Shown here piece by piece: positions 1 through 14,845 of a DNA stretch of 64,000 nucleotides. Both the position numbers and the translations under genes were made by a program. This DNA comes from Pachypanchax playfairii (Eukaryota; Chordata; Actinopteri; Cyprinodontiformes; Aplocheilidae). The DNA lies in contig SSNP01000139.1 of assembly GCA_006937955.1 (NCBI GenBank), positions 1,229,742 through 1,293,741 of the forward strand, in the 5' to 3' direction. Below the pieces are notes generated by a model. That model was not told the origin of the DNA. It did no database searches and saw only the letters and a program-made list of their open reading frames with translations. Position 1 is the first letter of the stretch. Every line of letters begins with the position of its first letter.

Positions 1-1487
1 AGACACAGTTACAGGGATGACTGAACGCAATGACAAACAGAACAAACTGCTACAATTTCCCTCTGGGAAACATAAATATTGTAAACGGGTTCAGTCTATT
101 TCCTGCTGCTGTTTATTGGTTATATCAGCAACATGCAGGAAATCAGCATGAATCCAGGTTATTTCCCAGCAGATCAGCCTGGATACTGTAAGCACTACTG
201 GAGCAGCTGCTTTCCTCAGTGTGACAGATGTGGCCACATCGTTACAGAGGTTGCCTTTTACACTGTCAGGCAGGTCCTATTTAATGTCTGAAAAGATACA
301 AAAGATGGCTGACATTACTGCTTATTATTAGAGAGTAAATGTAGCTGTGTGTCTGTATCAGAATCTATTATGCTCCACAAGCAGCAACAGACTCAAGTGA
401 AGTTACTTTAGAACAAGCCTCCATGACAGAGATACTGCTTGTTGGTTTATTTAGTAAAAGAAGGATTAAATAAGAAAAAAAAAACAATAATGACACAAGC
501 TACATATATAATCTGATTATTATCACTAAAGATGTCTGCCACAGTTCAGATCAAGTTCTTATTCTACAAATCTTATAGTTCCACTAATTTTAAAACTCTA
601 ATCAGAATAAGTCACAAAAAGCCAAGATACATTACAGAACCATCATTTGAACCTTTTCCTTGAGTGACCTACTTTATTTTGGACTCTGGCAGTTTTTAAA
701 GAGTATAAACTCTCTAATCAGTTATTTCAGTGAGAAAAGCATCAGAATTTAAATACTAGTCCTCCCCAGGTTCTTCCGTTCCTCAGTAATCACTCTACTC
801 AGCCAGGATGTGGACACTCAGATGAGTCACAAATACAAGAATTTTTCCAAATCCAGCAGCCTTCATGAGTCCAGCATGAGGTTTGGCTCAGTCTACAGAA
901 CTGAAACAACTGGTTCACCCCATTCAGAATAATGGTGAGAGAACTCGGCTGGTTCCTTCATCCTGTGTCCTTCTGCTAAAAGTGCAGTTAATAAAGTCAA
1001 CAGAGCTTTTCTACAATTAAAACAACTTCCGGTCAGATTTGTTACTGTGACACAGAGTCCTCTCCTCCAGGACTTCACTCCAAACTCCTCTGATGCCTCT
1101 ACAGTTGTCTCAAAAAGCCCTACAAGAATTTACTACACTGAAAAAAAATAATTAAAATAACCCTCTGTTCTCCATCTCTGGCAGCACAGCAGCTGAGCCT
1201 CCGGAGCTAAACTCTTCTTTTTTTTTCATTTGGCTTCTTCTTATTACCACAGCGATACAAAACAGCAGAGCCTCAGCCTCAGCTTTTTTCCATATTGCTT
1301 TATGCACATTCCAACAGGGGGTGAGGAGAGAGCAAAGTTTTTCAGAACCCGTGCCTGCAGGGATGCAGCAGAAAGCAGAAGCTCTACAACAAGCATATAT
1401 TAAAACACAGGAGCTTTACAAAACCAGCAAAAATTAGCCATCTCAGGAAGAAACAAGTCAATCTTAGTGAAAGTGATCTATTAGTAC
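1..1487 (-). other. akap13 intron, incomplete
   Basis: Noncoding DNA downstream of the last visible exon. I looked for the expected SFSLEG-type exon on the minus strand and did not find it. No repeat recognised. Confidence 0.7.
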
Positions 1488-1535
1488 CTTCTCCTGTGAA
1501 AGGCTGGCTTCCTCTCCCCAGGGCTACGAATGGAA
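1488..1535 (-). CDS. akap13: akap13 coding exon, residues 1174-1189, last in window
   Basis: A 48-nt exon, acceptor CATCACCTCCAG and donor GTACTA, phase 2 to phase 2. Joined to the previous exon it reads MNQRSSIRSPGERKPAFHRR, matching the AKAP13 segment MNHRSSMR...IHRRS. Small and invisible to ORF tracking, it is convincing because of the phase and the family match. The next exon (SFSLEG... in mammals) was not found between here and position 1. Confidence 0.88.
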
Positions 1536-4500
1536 CTGGAGGTGATGAAAACAGAGACAGGAAGTGGAGGATGATGGGTGACATGAGTCCAGATATGAGA
1601 TGATAGCATGTAAGCAAGACTGTGATGAATGAAGAGTTTCAGCTGATGATGGGAGCATCAGTTTTTCTTGTAAATCAGCGTTACGTGCATGTGATGTTGC
1701 ATTATCATTAGTGGTTGAACAGAACAATCACCTTCTTGAAAAAGGATCATTTGCTTTTAGATACAACTCGTAAAGATTTCTAATAGACGTGGAGGTGAAA
1801 CTGGAAACATTTGTCTCAGTTTAACAATAAAAAGAAAGAACTAGTCAGGAAAAAGGGAAAAAAGAAATCTGTGCCAGGAGCTGTGACTCTGGAGTCTCTC
1901 CTTGTTGCCAACTTTTAAAGTTAAAAGAGGAAGTTAGTGTGTTGAACCAATAAATAGCCATGAGCGTGACCCCTTGTCAGAGCACACGTAGTTATTCTTT
2001 AACTAATGAGCTTTCAATGTGCTGGAAGGTGGATTTTTGTTATTTAGATGAAGGTAATGTGCTTGTAGTGACAGCTTCATATTTATCTTAATGTCACCTT
2101 AATGTTGCCTCACAGAACAAAGAAAGAATTCTGTTTATTTCAAGTGGATTAAAGCACATCTATTCTGATCCAAACTAGTAAACTATGTTTTCTTCCTCTC
2201 ATGGTGTTTAAGTTGACGAGTGTGGAAGATTCTATAAAACATTAAGAGGAAATGCTTTGGAAGTTTGCTTCTGCATTTTTACACATTCCTGTAGAAACAC
2301 ATCCACTGGAGCAGCAGGGAATTCAAGCAGCAGCTCTGTGCAATCGTCTTAAGTAAGATTTTTTTTAAGACAGACCTCTTTTAAAGAGATACGGATCAAC
2401 ATTTCATCAGACTCTCTGAAAGTCTTTCTGAAAGTTTTTCCGTTTGTTTTCAGACCAGTGTTTGCATCTGATCCCACTGAGGACCCTTACAAAACCTGGA
2501 CAACTGTTTTTCATGACTATTTTTACAAGTTCACATGAGGCTTTAAGAGATATCGATCTTTTAGAATGAGGAATGACTGGAATCAACACTAACTAACACG
2601 GTGTTGATGGCAGCTGTCTGTACTGTATCTTGTCCTGTCATGTTAGCTCTGCTTACTGGACATGGTGTGAAAGACACACAGCTGCTTCAAAAAATGCAAA
2701 AGCAACATCCAAATAAAACCCTCCACAACACAGATGTTGCATTTAATTAGGATTCCTGAAAATTCTTCACAAGAAAACTACGATTTTAAGACCTGACCAA
2801 ACATCAGGTCACATCAGGTCATGTTGAAACCATCAGTTATGCAGATGACATGTTTGTCTCTCTCGTTCACTTGTAACACTCAGTTTATGGCAAATTTACA
2901 AAACCTCAAGTGTCATTTTAGTCTTATTTAAGCACGTTGCTGAGTTTGGGTGGAAGTGGAACCCTCAGGCTGAGAGTGGCACGTGTGTTTCAGTCATGTG
3001 CGTGAGTGTGTGTGTGCGCAGTCAGCTGCTGGCATAACAGGATCAAACTCTCAACATGGAGCAGTGACATCATCAGGTCCACTGGCATGTACTGACTAAC
3101 ACCAGAAGCTGTTTTCTAGGACAACAGGACAACAATCCTGGATCTCACTCTAATAAAACCAATCCACAGCATGAGAAACTCCTTCTCTTACAGAGTCTGT
3201 GGTGATCCATCTGATTCAGCTCTCACCTCCTCTGATTCATCTCTGCCTCTCCTCCGTTGTTCTTTCCCGGACCCCAGCTGTGGCGACGAAGAGGCGACAG
3301 CGAGCGGATGCTGTTCTGAAAGAGACAAGAACGTCGTGGCACTTCGGTCACTCGATCTTTGGCCTCCTCTTCAGCGTCTGCTACTCCTCCACCACCGGTG
3401 TCCAGGCCTGCAGCAGATGTGACCCCGGGCTGGATGCTGTCCTCCGGGCTCCAGCTGCAGCCCAGACCCTGACTGCCCTCTGGACTAGAACTGGGTGGTC
3501 CAACACTGGCCGTGTCGTCTGTGGAGGAGCAAGAAACAGAAACCTCGCTGGCACTGTCTCCTCCCGTCACCGGTTCATCATTCTGCAGACATGAAATAAG
3601 AGATGTCTGTATTATTCTGATACGTCACTATCTCCCAACATGAAACCAGGTTTGTTTTGTTTCATAAAAATTGTAATTTTTGTACAAACTAATTAAGAAA
3701 TACTAATTTAGTATATTTTTTTAATATTTACATGCTCAGTTTGAAAAAAAGAATGAAAATCTTTCTTTTGTGTTGTTTCAGATTTTATTACTGAACATGC
3801 ATTATCTTTATTAAACCCCTCAGCAGCAGTGTAGTGCTGCTTGGTGTCTGCAGCAGGACGTAAAACTGTAAACAATCAACAAGGAAAACATTTTATATTC
3901 ATGCATATGAACTTGGTTTGTGTTTTAATGACCAGACAGACTTTGGGTCTTTGTCATGATGAAACTTTCCTTTCAAATCGGATCAGGATTTTCTCACAGA
4001 GAACATAGCTGAACACAACATACAGAGATAAGTTATTTGCTGAGGGTCTATTAACTATCTCATCCTAATACAATCACTTGCCACCACTTTAACATGGCAA
4101 CTGTAAAACTTCACAGAATCAAGATATTTACATTTTCAATAAACATCTTTGTATCTTTCTGCCTCTTTTCCAGCTTGGTTTATTTTTGTTAATATGACAT
4201 TCCAGATTTGTTTAATTTTTTTCCACATACAGTCAAGATGGAATGCAAATACACTCACATCCAGGATTTTAAAAATATGACAAGTTTTGTATTTTAGAAA
4301 ACTTTGCAAGGTTTCTGAAAATAGGCCGTGCTCATCTAAAGCAGATTTATTTCTGCAGAACTCAAGTCATCTGATGTGAACAGCTGTCAATGTGAAGAGT
4401 CTTACTCTGATTACAAAGCAAAACAGGAAGTGAAGCCTTTCACCCTCCAAACACAGGAAAACCCAGTTTTAGTAAACTGGCTACAATGACAGGAAATATA

Positions 4501-7500
4501 TTAAAAAAAAGCCCAAAATATGAAAAAACTGCCCCAAATTCTGTCGAGTAATACATAAAAAATTCAAATAACAGAATGGACATCCTTCACCTGGACCATC
4601 ACGTTGTGTGTCCATCAGCGTTGGCTTGCTAAAGAGCGACATTAATTCGGAGAAAGCTGGAGGAGCTATTTAACCCGCAGGAATGGAACATAATGAGGTC
4701 CAAATGGCAGAGCTTAAGGATAACGAGCCGCAGCCACTTTATAGCAACCCTGACATTATAACAAACACCAACAGATGATGGTGGAAACAAAACCCTCACA
4801 GATGTTTCTCACTTTTTAAACACTGTCAAAGTCACAAGACTGTCATGACTGTGCCCTTAGTAAATATGATGCGTCTGGAATCGTACCGTATATTTATAAA
4901 CTAACATGAAGAATGATGCTCAGTGTGTTTGATTCTCCTTTTGACTTGATTTTAACTTAACTGATGAAAACAAAACGTATGTGTTGCTACACTTGATGGG
5001 AATAAAGTCCTGAACCAGCACACACAAGCTTAGGTAGGTTCATTTAGAAATAATTTGTAGGTGTGAGCTTTAAGTGGACTTATTGTGCTGCCAGCTGCAG
5101 AGTTCGCTGCAAGCATAGAGCTGCTTCTGTTGGAGAGCTGGGAAAGAAAGATCTGCTTTATGCTGCAGACACAACTTCCTCTGGGAGCGAGGGAACGTGT
5201 GAGCCCGTGTGTGTGCAGTTCACAGCAGAGAGCGCACATGACTGCAGTGAATGCTGGCTTAACAGCGAGGCTTCAAACTTTCCTCATTTCTGGCTGTTAG
5301 ATTTTTAGATTAATGAGCTTTTAGGGCTGCGTTTCCTCACTCCGTGGATCCGTGATGCACGTTGAGCTCACGTGGTTGTGAGAGGGATGCCGTGACATTT
5401 AGTTATCATTTTTCTGTCCCTTTCCTGCAGTCACAGAAATGTATCTCGCAAAAGAAAAGGCTTTTTTCCTCTGAGAGAAGCAAAGGCGCTAATCCCCTCA
5501 TTCAAAATTTAGCTTCAGTGGCTTTTGTTTGAAATGAAAGCTTGTGAGCCTAATGCTACAGTCCTCCCATCACTCACTGTGTGCTGTACCCTCAGTATCC
5601 CAGTACACACACACACGCACACAGTTAGCTGATATTTTTTGTCAACTTTTTCGTTTACGTTGTTTACAACAAACAGAACATATGGTTCATATTACAACAA
5701 GCATATTTCAAGTGCTCAACACAGGAGAAAGAGACAACACTGAGAAATTCATGTTATTCAACAATAACCAAAGGCTGCCTGGCTTCACACAGACTTTCAG
5801 CTGCAGCAGAAAGACAGCAGGGACCACAACTTGCCCTTTCACAGCATAAGAGAAGAGCTGCCAGCTTAAAAAGATGCTTAGTTGAAGTTTGGCATCTCAG
5901 CCTCGGGGTGCTGATAAATAACACTGAGCTCCAAGTGAGAAAAAAAAAAGTGTTATACATATGATACAACTCCTATAGGTGCAGCTGCAGAGGTAAACAA
6001 AATGCATTCCTGCTGTTCAACATGACTGAACCTGACGTTTCATCTGCAGCCAGTAAAAGCTGGAGACTGAGTTTGCAGCTAAACACACTCCTCATTTTCA
6101 GATGAGAGAAAATTCACAATCATCTGTAGTTTGATTCTGCAACCAGCTGATTCAGTCTCATAATGGACACGGATTATATTTTGCAAGTGAATTCTCTGAC
6201 CCAGTTTTACAGACCTTTCTGAAGATGCTGTCGAATCCAGGCTCAGTGCTCAGAAAGCTTTCTATGTCACTGCCGGAGTCTCTGTGAGAGAAGGAGGGAC
6301 AGCTGGTGGAGCTGCTGGTTCTGCTGGACAAACTGGGAAACGCTGAAGATGTTGAGGATTCTGAAAGACACAACAGCAACAAGTGTTAATGTCACGATAC
6401 TGCAGGATGAAAGTGGGCTGAAGGAGCCAAACTGACAACAGTTTCTTCTTTCTGCTGAACAAACAAAGTCTGATGAAAACGTATGATTTTATCAAAAACA
6501 TCCTGGTAAAGCTGAACAAAAATAACGTTCATGTAAAGGCTTTTAGGCTTTTTTAACAGAAATTCAACCCACAGTCCAAAAAAATGCACTTTCTTCCACT
6601 TCAACACAAGCGTGTGTGTTAGACGTCAGAGCAAAGGCTTCTGGGAATCTGAGAAGGTGTGAAAAGCCTGTCGGATCAATGAGCGGCTGTCCTGAATGAA
6701 GCTGTCTGCGCTGAGCTGCAAACAGCTTCTGATTGTGTGTTTTAAAGAGGTTCGAACTTAAACTGAAATCAAATCCGAAGAAAGTGACAACTGGGAAAGT
6801 CACTGATGCACAAAAACCTGCCTGAAAGTCAGCGATGCGTAAAAAGTCTGTCGAACTTATCGGGTCAGAAAACAAAATAAAATTCAGCATCTGTGAACAT
6901 TCATGTCACAACACGTGAAATATTTTCACTTTAATGCCACAGGACTGCACACAGAGAACATTGATTAACATCCTCATTCAGATTCTGTCATTGAGTTTAA
7001 TTCCTCCTCAATCTGAGCTCATGCGCTCCTCACTCGATCCCAAACAAGGGAATCGAACGTCCGCACAGTTCAGAACTCTAATGCAACAGTTCATGGGAGG
7101 GGTTATAGATTTTGGTACATGTAACGGCATGTACAGAATATTCCAACTAGAAGAGGAAGGTCTGTTCTCTGCCACACATGTATACTAGAGGGCTTTCTTT
7201 AGCCAGCTGCCAGGAACAGCTGGATGAGATCATCCACCCCGTTCACAGATTTGCGTTATCCTAGATGTCTATTTGTACCCAAAAAGAGGAAGTTATTCCT
7301 CGTCCCTGAGGAACGCTCTATATACGCAGACCCTCATGAGAACAAGAGGAAGTGGCTGTTTTTGAAATATAATGGCTCGTCCTTCCAGATGATCAGCTAC
7401 CGTATATTATGTAACTAAACCTCCAAAGAAAAATCCAAACCAAAGCAAGACTTTTAACTTCAGGAGCAAGCGAGAAAAATGGGGAGTAAAAAAAATTCCT

Positions 7501-10500
7501 GCTGCAGAATAGATCACCACTAAAATATTAGTCTTTGTAACCTTTTCCAGACTGACACAGCAGGAACAGGCACCAGTGAGACTTTAGAGGATCCGCTGGA
7601 TGAAACATTCAATCCTGAGACGAAGGCCAAAGGGTGAGGAGGGCTCGACCGTCTTCACCATCACAGTATTGATCAGAACACATATCAAACAGACACTAAT
7701 CCCTTTACATATTGATCTTCTGTAACTACAGTGATGAAAGTTCCCATCTCTTTATTCAAATACTGATTGGGTGGTTTTTACAATCCAGCCCATTCATCAA
7801 ACAAGCAGACATTTTTAACAGCCTTCCGAATATTTTACAACAGAAATAAACCGTTTGTTGAGCAGTTTGGTTTCAGAACATGAAAACCTGGTTGATTCAA
7901 ATGAAGAACCGTGAATTAAAGACAGATCCATATGTACTACAGTCAATCTACTGTCACAAAGTCATTAATTTGAGCTAAAAACATCAACGTATTTCTCATT
8001 AAAAAGCTTGAAAATGTAGGAAATTAGAAAACGTTCAGTTTTTCATTTCAATCAGATATCTGAGGATTCTGCAGCAGGTGGACTGACTGCAATCTCGTGT
8101 CCAAATGGTTATTTATGCTGTTCGGGACAAACTTCTATCCAGTACGTGGTGGTGACAGAAGAACGTGTTGTCTGTCTGTCACAGGCTCCACCCCCTCACA
8201 CCTGTCCTCAAAAACTAGCAGAAGACTGTGAGCTGTGACAGATGTCTTCCTCCCTCTGTTATAAACATACCCCGGCAATAACACACACACATGCACATGC
8301 CGAGGTTGCTATTCAGTGTGAATCAGATAACACATGTGGGTTTTATATTAAGTTATATGCAATATTTCCTAATGCTTCATGTTGTATTATTAGTGGGATG
8401 TTACAGTAGGAGCTGCTTTTGTTTTTACTGGTTTGTGATGTTGAATAAATGTAAATAAAGTCAATGTGATTCATTCTCATAAAAAAAGCAAACAAACAAA
8501 CAAAAGAAGCGATATCAGATCATATCAGCACATCCATCGCTGCATATTTTGCTGTTGGCTGCGATAAAGATCCTTCAGATATTTAAGTTTAGATAAAATC
8601 TAATTTTTTCCAGCCCACACTTTCTTGCTTTGCACATGTTTCTGCATATCCTGTTTAATGTGCAAGACATACTTCATGCAGCTTTTTTTTGTGCTGGAAT
8701 TCCCGTCAGAATTTCTCTGAAGGTGAGAAGCCACTCGGGGCTGAATGCACTGGATACTGCTGCAAAGTGTGCACAACGATATCATGTGGTTGGGGTTTTT
8801 TGGGGTGGATGGGGGGGTTGTTTTGTTTTTCTGTTGCTGTGACAACTCTGACTGAACAAAATCAGTTTCTAATCAGCTGCCAGACTCCCATCTGCACTTC
8901 ATTAGCTGAATTTTACACACATGCACAAAACTAGCACATTTTCACAGGCTGTTAAATAACTGATTCACAAATGAAGACATCTGGTCAAGATGCTGCAGAC
9001 ATGCGGCCTCTGATAAGATAAATACTGTCTATAGGCAGCTTAGACAATAAGCATTGATTGAGGCAACTTTCTATTTGATCCTGAATTATTCAGCTGTATT
9101 CCTTTCTGCTGTGACACAGCTGACATCACTTTTCATACAAATACTGGACAGCTTCACCAAGAATAACTGAAATACCCCAAACATCCCAATCAGCAGCGTA
9201 ATGTTGCAGCAAAACTCCACAACGAACAAAAAAACACAAACATACTGACAAACTACCTAACTCTGGTCCTGCAAAAAGGTCTAAAATGTAATGGAGTACC
9301 AAGGGATGCTGGTCCAGGTTCATCCTAAACCACAAACACAACCTGTGTGGAAACAGAAACAGAAGAGGCTTCGGTTGGTCTTCTGTTTTATTTGTTTTTC
9401 TCCTTGAATGAACATAAAGTCAGTACTCTGATTCTTGTTTATCATTTGACCCCCAGCCTTGTTTTTGTTTTGCTCATAAAGACAAACACGTTTAGCTTGA
9501 CAGAAACAATAACTCATTAACTAACTGTGCAGCTACTTTTCTTTAAAAAGAAGAACAGAGTGTGAACAGGTAACACTGATAGATACTTGATACAAACGAT
9601 ATGGTTTCCATCACATGTTCTTCAAGCTTCCACATACATGAACTTGACCTGGTAAGTGTGGTACCGTCACACACAGAACAGCCTAGACCAACTCTGGATG
9701 TGGACTGAATAACTGGACCTGTGTTTGTTAGTGTTTATCTATGTACTCAGAGCTGCTGCGTTCTGTCTTCACTCAAGTAGGTGTGTCAACGATATGAGTA
9801 AACAAAGCCAATGATGCAGTTCAGGACAATCCTGTGCCAAATAATGAGTGTGTACTTTGATGGAAAGTAAATGAAGTTAATCAGAAGCTGATTTCAGCCA
9901 CAACGGGGTCTTTTCTTCCTGGATTCTATTCAGTTTGGCTATAATGGCAGGGGTGGAGGGGGTGGAGGGGGGGGGATTAAAAGCCAGTAGAAAAGTTTCA
10001 GTCAAGTTTCCTGCTCTGACCTCTGCAGCAACCTGCTGCAAAAACATTCAATAAATAACTGAGGGGACACAGAGTGTGAGATTTCCCTGAAAGGAAGTGA
10101 TGTCATCAAATCAGACCTCACCCTCCCTTCCATCTGACCTCTGTGTGACACCCCCAACCTGTTTAAACTGAAACATCCCTGTGCAGATGATAAATATAAA
10201 GATTTTCACCTACACTCAGCGCTCATGTCCCGACTGAAACATAATCACATGCCAGAGAGGAGCTCAGTTTTTTCCACACATATGCAAACTCTCATACAGA
10301 TCTAAGATATCATCAACCGCCATTGGCTCGTTTTAATCAGTGTTGAACCTCAGGCTGAACAGTAACACCCGACACGTTACAGTTTCATTCCTTATTTGAC
10401 AAAAACGCAGCCGAAATGCAGAAATGATGCATCAGATACGCGTTAGACTGTCATGACATTTCACAATCAACAAGTTGACTGAAACTGTGAATTTTGAACC

Positions 10501-13500
10501 TTGCAAAGATCTAAACACAGACGTGGTTAATATTTACCATTATTCCAACAAAGGTAAGGCTAACAGACTAATTCCACCGCAAGCATACACTCACCGGCCA
10601 CTTTATTAGGTACACCTGTCCAACTGCTCGTTAACACTTAATTTCTAATCAGCCAATCACATGGTGGCAACTCAGTGCATTTAGGCATGTACACATGGTC
10701 AAGACAATCTCCTGCAGTTCAAACGGAGCATCAGTATGGGGAAGAAAGGTGATTTGAGTGACTTTGAACGTGGCATGGTTGTTGGTGCCAGAATGGCTGG
10801 TCTGAGTATTTCAGAAACTGCTGATCTACTGGGATTTTCACGAGCAACCATCTCTAGGGTTTACAGAGAATGGTCCGAAAAAGAAAAAATATCCAGTGAG
10901 CGGCAGTTCTGTGGGCGGAAATGCCTTGTTGATGCCAGAGGTCAGAGGAGAATGGCCAGACTGGTTCGAGCTGATAGAAAGGCAACAGTGACTCAAATAA
11001 CCACTCGTTACAACCAAGGTAGGCAGAAGAGCATCTCTGAACGCACAGTACGTCGAACTTTGAGGCAGATGGGCTACAGCAGCAGAAGACCACGCCGGGT
11101 GCCACTCCTTTCAGCTAAGAACAGGAAACTGAGGCTACAATTTGCACAAGCTCATCGAAATTGGACAATAGAAGATTGGAAAAACGTTGCCTGGTCTGAT
11201 GAGTCTCGATTTCTGCTGCGACATTCGGATGGTAGGGTCAGAATTTGGCGTCAACAACATGAAAGCATGGATCCATCCTGCCTTGTATCAACGGTTCAGG
11301 CTGGTGGTGGTGGTGTAATGGTGTGGGGAATATTTTCTTGGCACTCTTTGGGCCCCTTGGTACCAATTGAGCATCGTTACAACGCCACAGCCTACCTGAG
11401 TATTGTTGCTGACCATGTCCATCCCTTTATGACCACAATGTACCCGACTTCTGATGGCTACTTTCAGCAGGATAATGCGCCATGTCATAAAGCTGGAATC
11501 ATCTCGGACTGGTTTCTTGAACATGACAATGAGTTCACTGTACTCAAAGAGCATCTTTGGGATGTGGTGGAACGGGAGATTCACATCATGGATGTGCAGC
11601 CGACAAATCTGCGCCAATTGTGTGATGCCATCATGTCAATATGGACCAAACTCTCTGAGGAATGCTTCCAGCACCTTGTTGAATCTATGCCACGAAGAAT
11701 TGAGGCAGTTCTGAAGGCAAAAGGGGGTCCAACCCGTTACTAGCATGGTGTACCTAATAAAGTGGCCGGTGAGTGTATATGAATATGTTCTAATCTAAAC
11801 AAAAGCTTTTAGATATCCAGGTAAACAGAAAACAGCATGTTACATTTTCAGATCTGTTGTAGTCTCACTGACCAAAGAGTTACAAAAACTGACAAACATC
11901 CTGTGAGAACTGAGAAGTAGAAATAGAAACTGTGGGTAAGTGGGCCGCAGAAAACGCAGAGTCACAGTGTCGATTCCTTTTCCCTTTAAACAAGCTGCTG
12001 TTAACTAACGCCTGCATCAACTTCTCCTTAGCTAACGTCACATTTCCTACCATAGGACTTACCTCATCATCCTTGATGTCTTCCTGTTACATCAATGACT
12101 CTAACAATAATTAAAACACATGTGGAACACCTGTACAAATGACTACCCAGTGAAGACAGCCATCTTCCTGCAGCCTCTGCTGAAGCTACACAGAGTCCAG
12201 CTCATAGAAACCTTTCACCTGAGAAATATAAAGACCAAGAGCAACACAAGCTGATTTGATTTTCATATCAAACAGAACAAACACTTAGAAGAGAAGAGAA
12301 ATCCCAACATGTGAGAGTGAAATGGTCAAAGCCTCTGACCACCGAGCCTTTTCAGACAGAAGTTAGACAAGATGAGTAACTGTCTTCATTTCCTCTTCTC
12401 GCAGCGAAAGAGTTTAGACTAAACACGAAGAGCCTGCTGCTCCAATGCTGAGCCTCGAACAGTGGAAGAGGCTTTGCTTTTTGTCAGTGATAACAAACTG
12501 TTAGAAACAGGCCAAACATCGGCTCACAGTCACATCAGACAGCTGGGTCTCAGATGGTAAAACAAACAGCAACTTTTAGCAGAAACACACACAGTGCAAC
12601 ATGTTTGCTGCTGATAGGAAGTGACCTCAAAGAGCAGCTTACAGAAATATTCTGCTCAATAAATTACTGGGACCTTCAGCTGTGGAACAAATAACAAGAA
12701 GCTAACAGTTTTCTAATCCTGATGCTTGAGCAGTAAGTGCAGCTCTTACCTGAGTGCTGAGTGTTGCAGGGCTGATGGAACGACGCCTCTCCGTCTCGGT
12801 GGATCTACAGAGAAACAGGAAGACACTGAATCAGCTTCACCAACATGTGATCATCACCCACAAAGAAATAATGATGCAGAGCAGCGAGTCTGTTAGGAAG
12901 TGCTGCTCTGTGAACAGGATGGGAGGCAACGACAGGACTCCCCCTGGAACACTGGACTGTCCACTCTCAGGCTCCGTCTTACTCACAGAGATCTTATTTA
13001 GAATGATCTAAACTTTGCTGTTCAACAGTCATGCTGACTGACAAACTGAAACACACACAGACGACACACAAGAGCTTGTCAGTAGTCTGTGGTTGGTTGT
13101 GAACACACAACAATGTGGCTTCGGCTTCCTCTGGGGTCTGAATATCTATACAGCAGCTGTGTGTGTGATGCATGAGTCTGCCCCACACACACCCCCCCAC
13201 CCCCCACACACACACACAGATATTTCACAGGCAACAGTGATGCTCTGACCACAGCTTTGTAAATCTGACACACGTCTCTGCATGTGAACCCGACAGCCCC
13301 TGAGAAGTTAATTGAGTTTTAATAAACGTTATTAATGACATGTAGATAAAAATGATGAGCTCACACAAGCTTTGTGGACTGAAAGGAGATTACCTGTTGA
13401 TTAAAACCACATTAACTAAACAAACAAATGAATCACGTGTGACTCTGACATTAGAGCGTAGACAGCAGCTCTTTCAGAATGCTTTTAATCATTTGCTCCT

Positions 13501-14814
13501 CTTGGTGCTTCGGTGCAGCCTTTCTTTAGTTCGTTTCCTCCGTTGCTTAATTCGTCCTTTTTAACTTCCGCCCACGCTAAGCTCTGGTTAATTCTGGCTC
13601 AGATCAACAAGCTTAAGTTTTCCCCTTTAAACTTGGCTGTACAGAGGAACATTCAGATACTGTATAAACAGATTCATCATCTGAAGGCCTGTTTGAAGGT
13701 CCAGGTCCATCATGGACAACAGAGTCTGCTCAAGTTTCTCTCACTGAACTCTGCAACACTCGTCACTTACCGAGCAGCAAACCACAAGACTGACAAACTG
13801 TTTGCATTAAATATGAAGCTATAGCTAAGAGCTGATGAGCTTTAACAAGCTGAGACCAGCAAAAGGAGGTGAAATGTCTAAACTTTGTGGAAAGTTAGTG
13901 AACTCTGGAACTGACTACTTGCTGGTAACAAGCAGTGACTTCCTGGAGGTCTGACACTGACAGACAGACAAAACCACATGTTTTATTCTGATTTCTGAAA
14001 AACACTTTTACCCACATGGCAACATCAAAATGACTCAATTTTCAGACTCAAAAAGAAAATAAATAAACAAATAAGTCCCTATATATTTATTATCTTTCCT
14101 AAAAAGGAAAAAATCCAACTGTGTAGAGGGGGAAATCTTGAAACATTGAATAGACAAATATGACCACTGGCTGTGTTAGTTTAATAGTACATCACTTATA
14201 TTCTTTATTCATAAACATTAACACTAGTTGTTTTTTATTTGGGGGAAGCTGGTGATCATATGATCGTTTTGCAAATGATTTCACGTGTTTTTTTTTGTTT
14301 TTTTTTACAAAACAAACAGACGAAAACAGCAGACGACAACGTAAAGACCGGATGAGAGACTCTGCAGCACCAGCAAGGTCAAGTCCAGAGGGGTTTAAGA
14401 AACAAACCCAGTGCACGCTATTGACTATCCCACTGACCCACAGAAACACTGAGCTCTGTTCTACAAATCTGGGAGTGGCACGTTTGTGAGTATGGTTTTC
14501 ACATTCCTGCAATTACACACACACACAGCTAGTCGCATACCGAACGACACCAGGCTCAGGCACCTACATCGGCCAGCAGGACCACGTGCATTCACCCACA
14601 TGACAAACGTTTACTTATGTTGCCTTTTCTCTCTCATCAAGTCTCACATGCACACAACAAATCCCACACTCACTCACACACAGATACGAAACACACTGGG
14701 TTTTTTCTTCCTTCTTTCCTCACAGCTGTGTTCAGATATCAAACAGATCCCACAGGGAGAGAACAAACATGCTGACGAGGAAAGATTAGCTGGTTGCAGT
14801 GGGTTTCAGCACAG

Positions 14815-14845
<31 letters not shown>

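Larger units (their letters stand above)
6361..12749 (-). other. akap13 intron holding a Tc1-like element
   Basis: 6.4 kb. Apart from the transposon at 10.6-11.8 kb it has a plus-strand stretch near 6.93-7.42 kb with two adjacent small open frames that look like a decayed repeat of unknown type, and a G-rich run at 9950-9975 able to form a quadruplex. Confidence 0.75.

Noticed and set aside
6934..7418. Two neighbouring plus-strand frames that might be a gene
   Set aside because: No recognised motif, no splice signals linking them, and located in an intron; more likely an old unidentified repeat.
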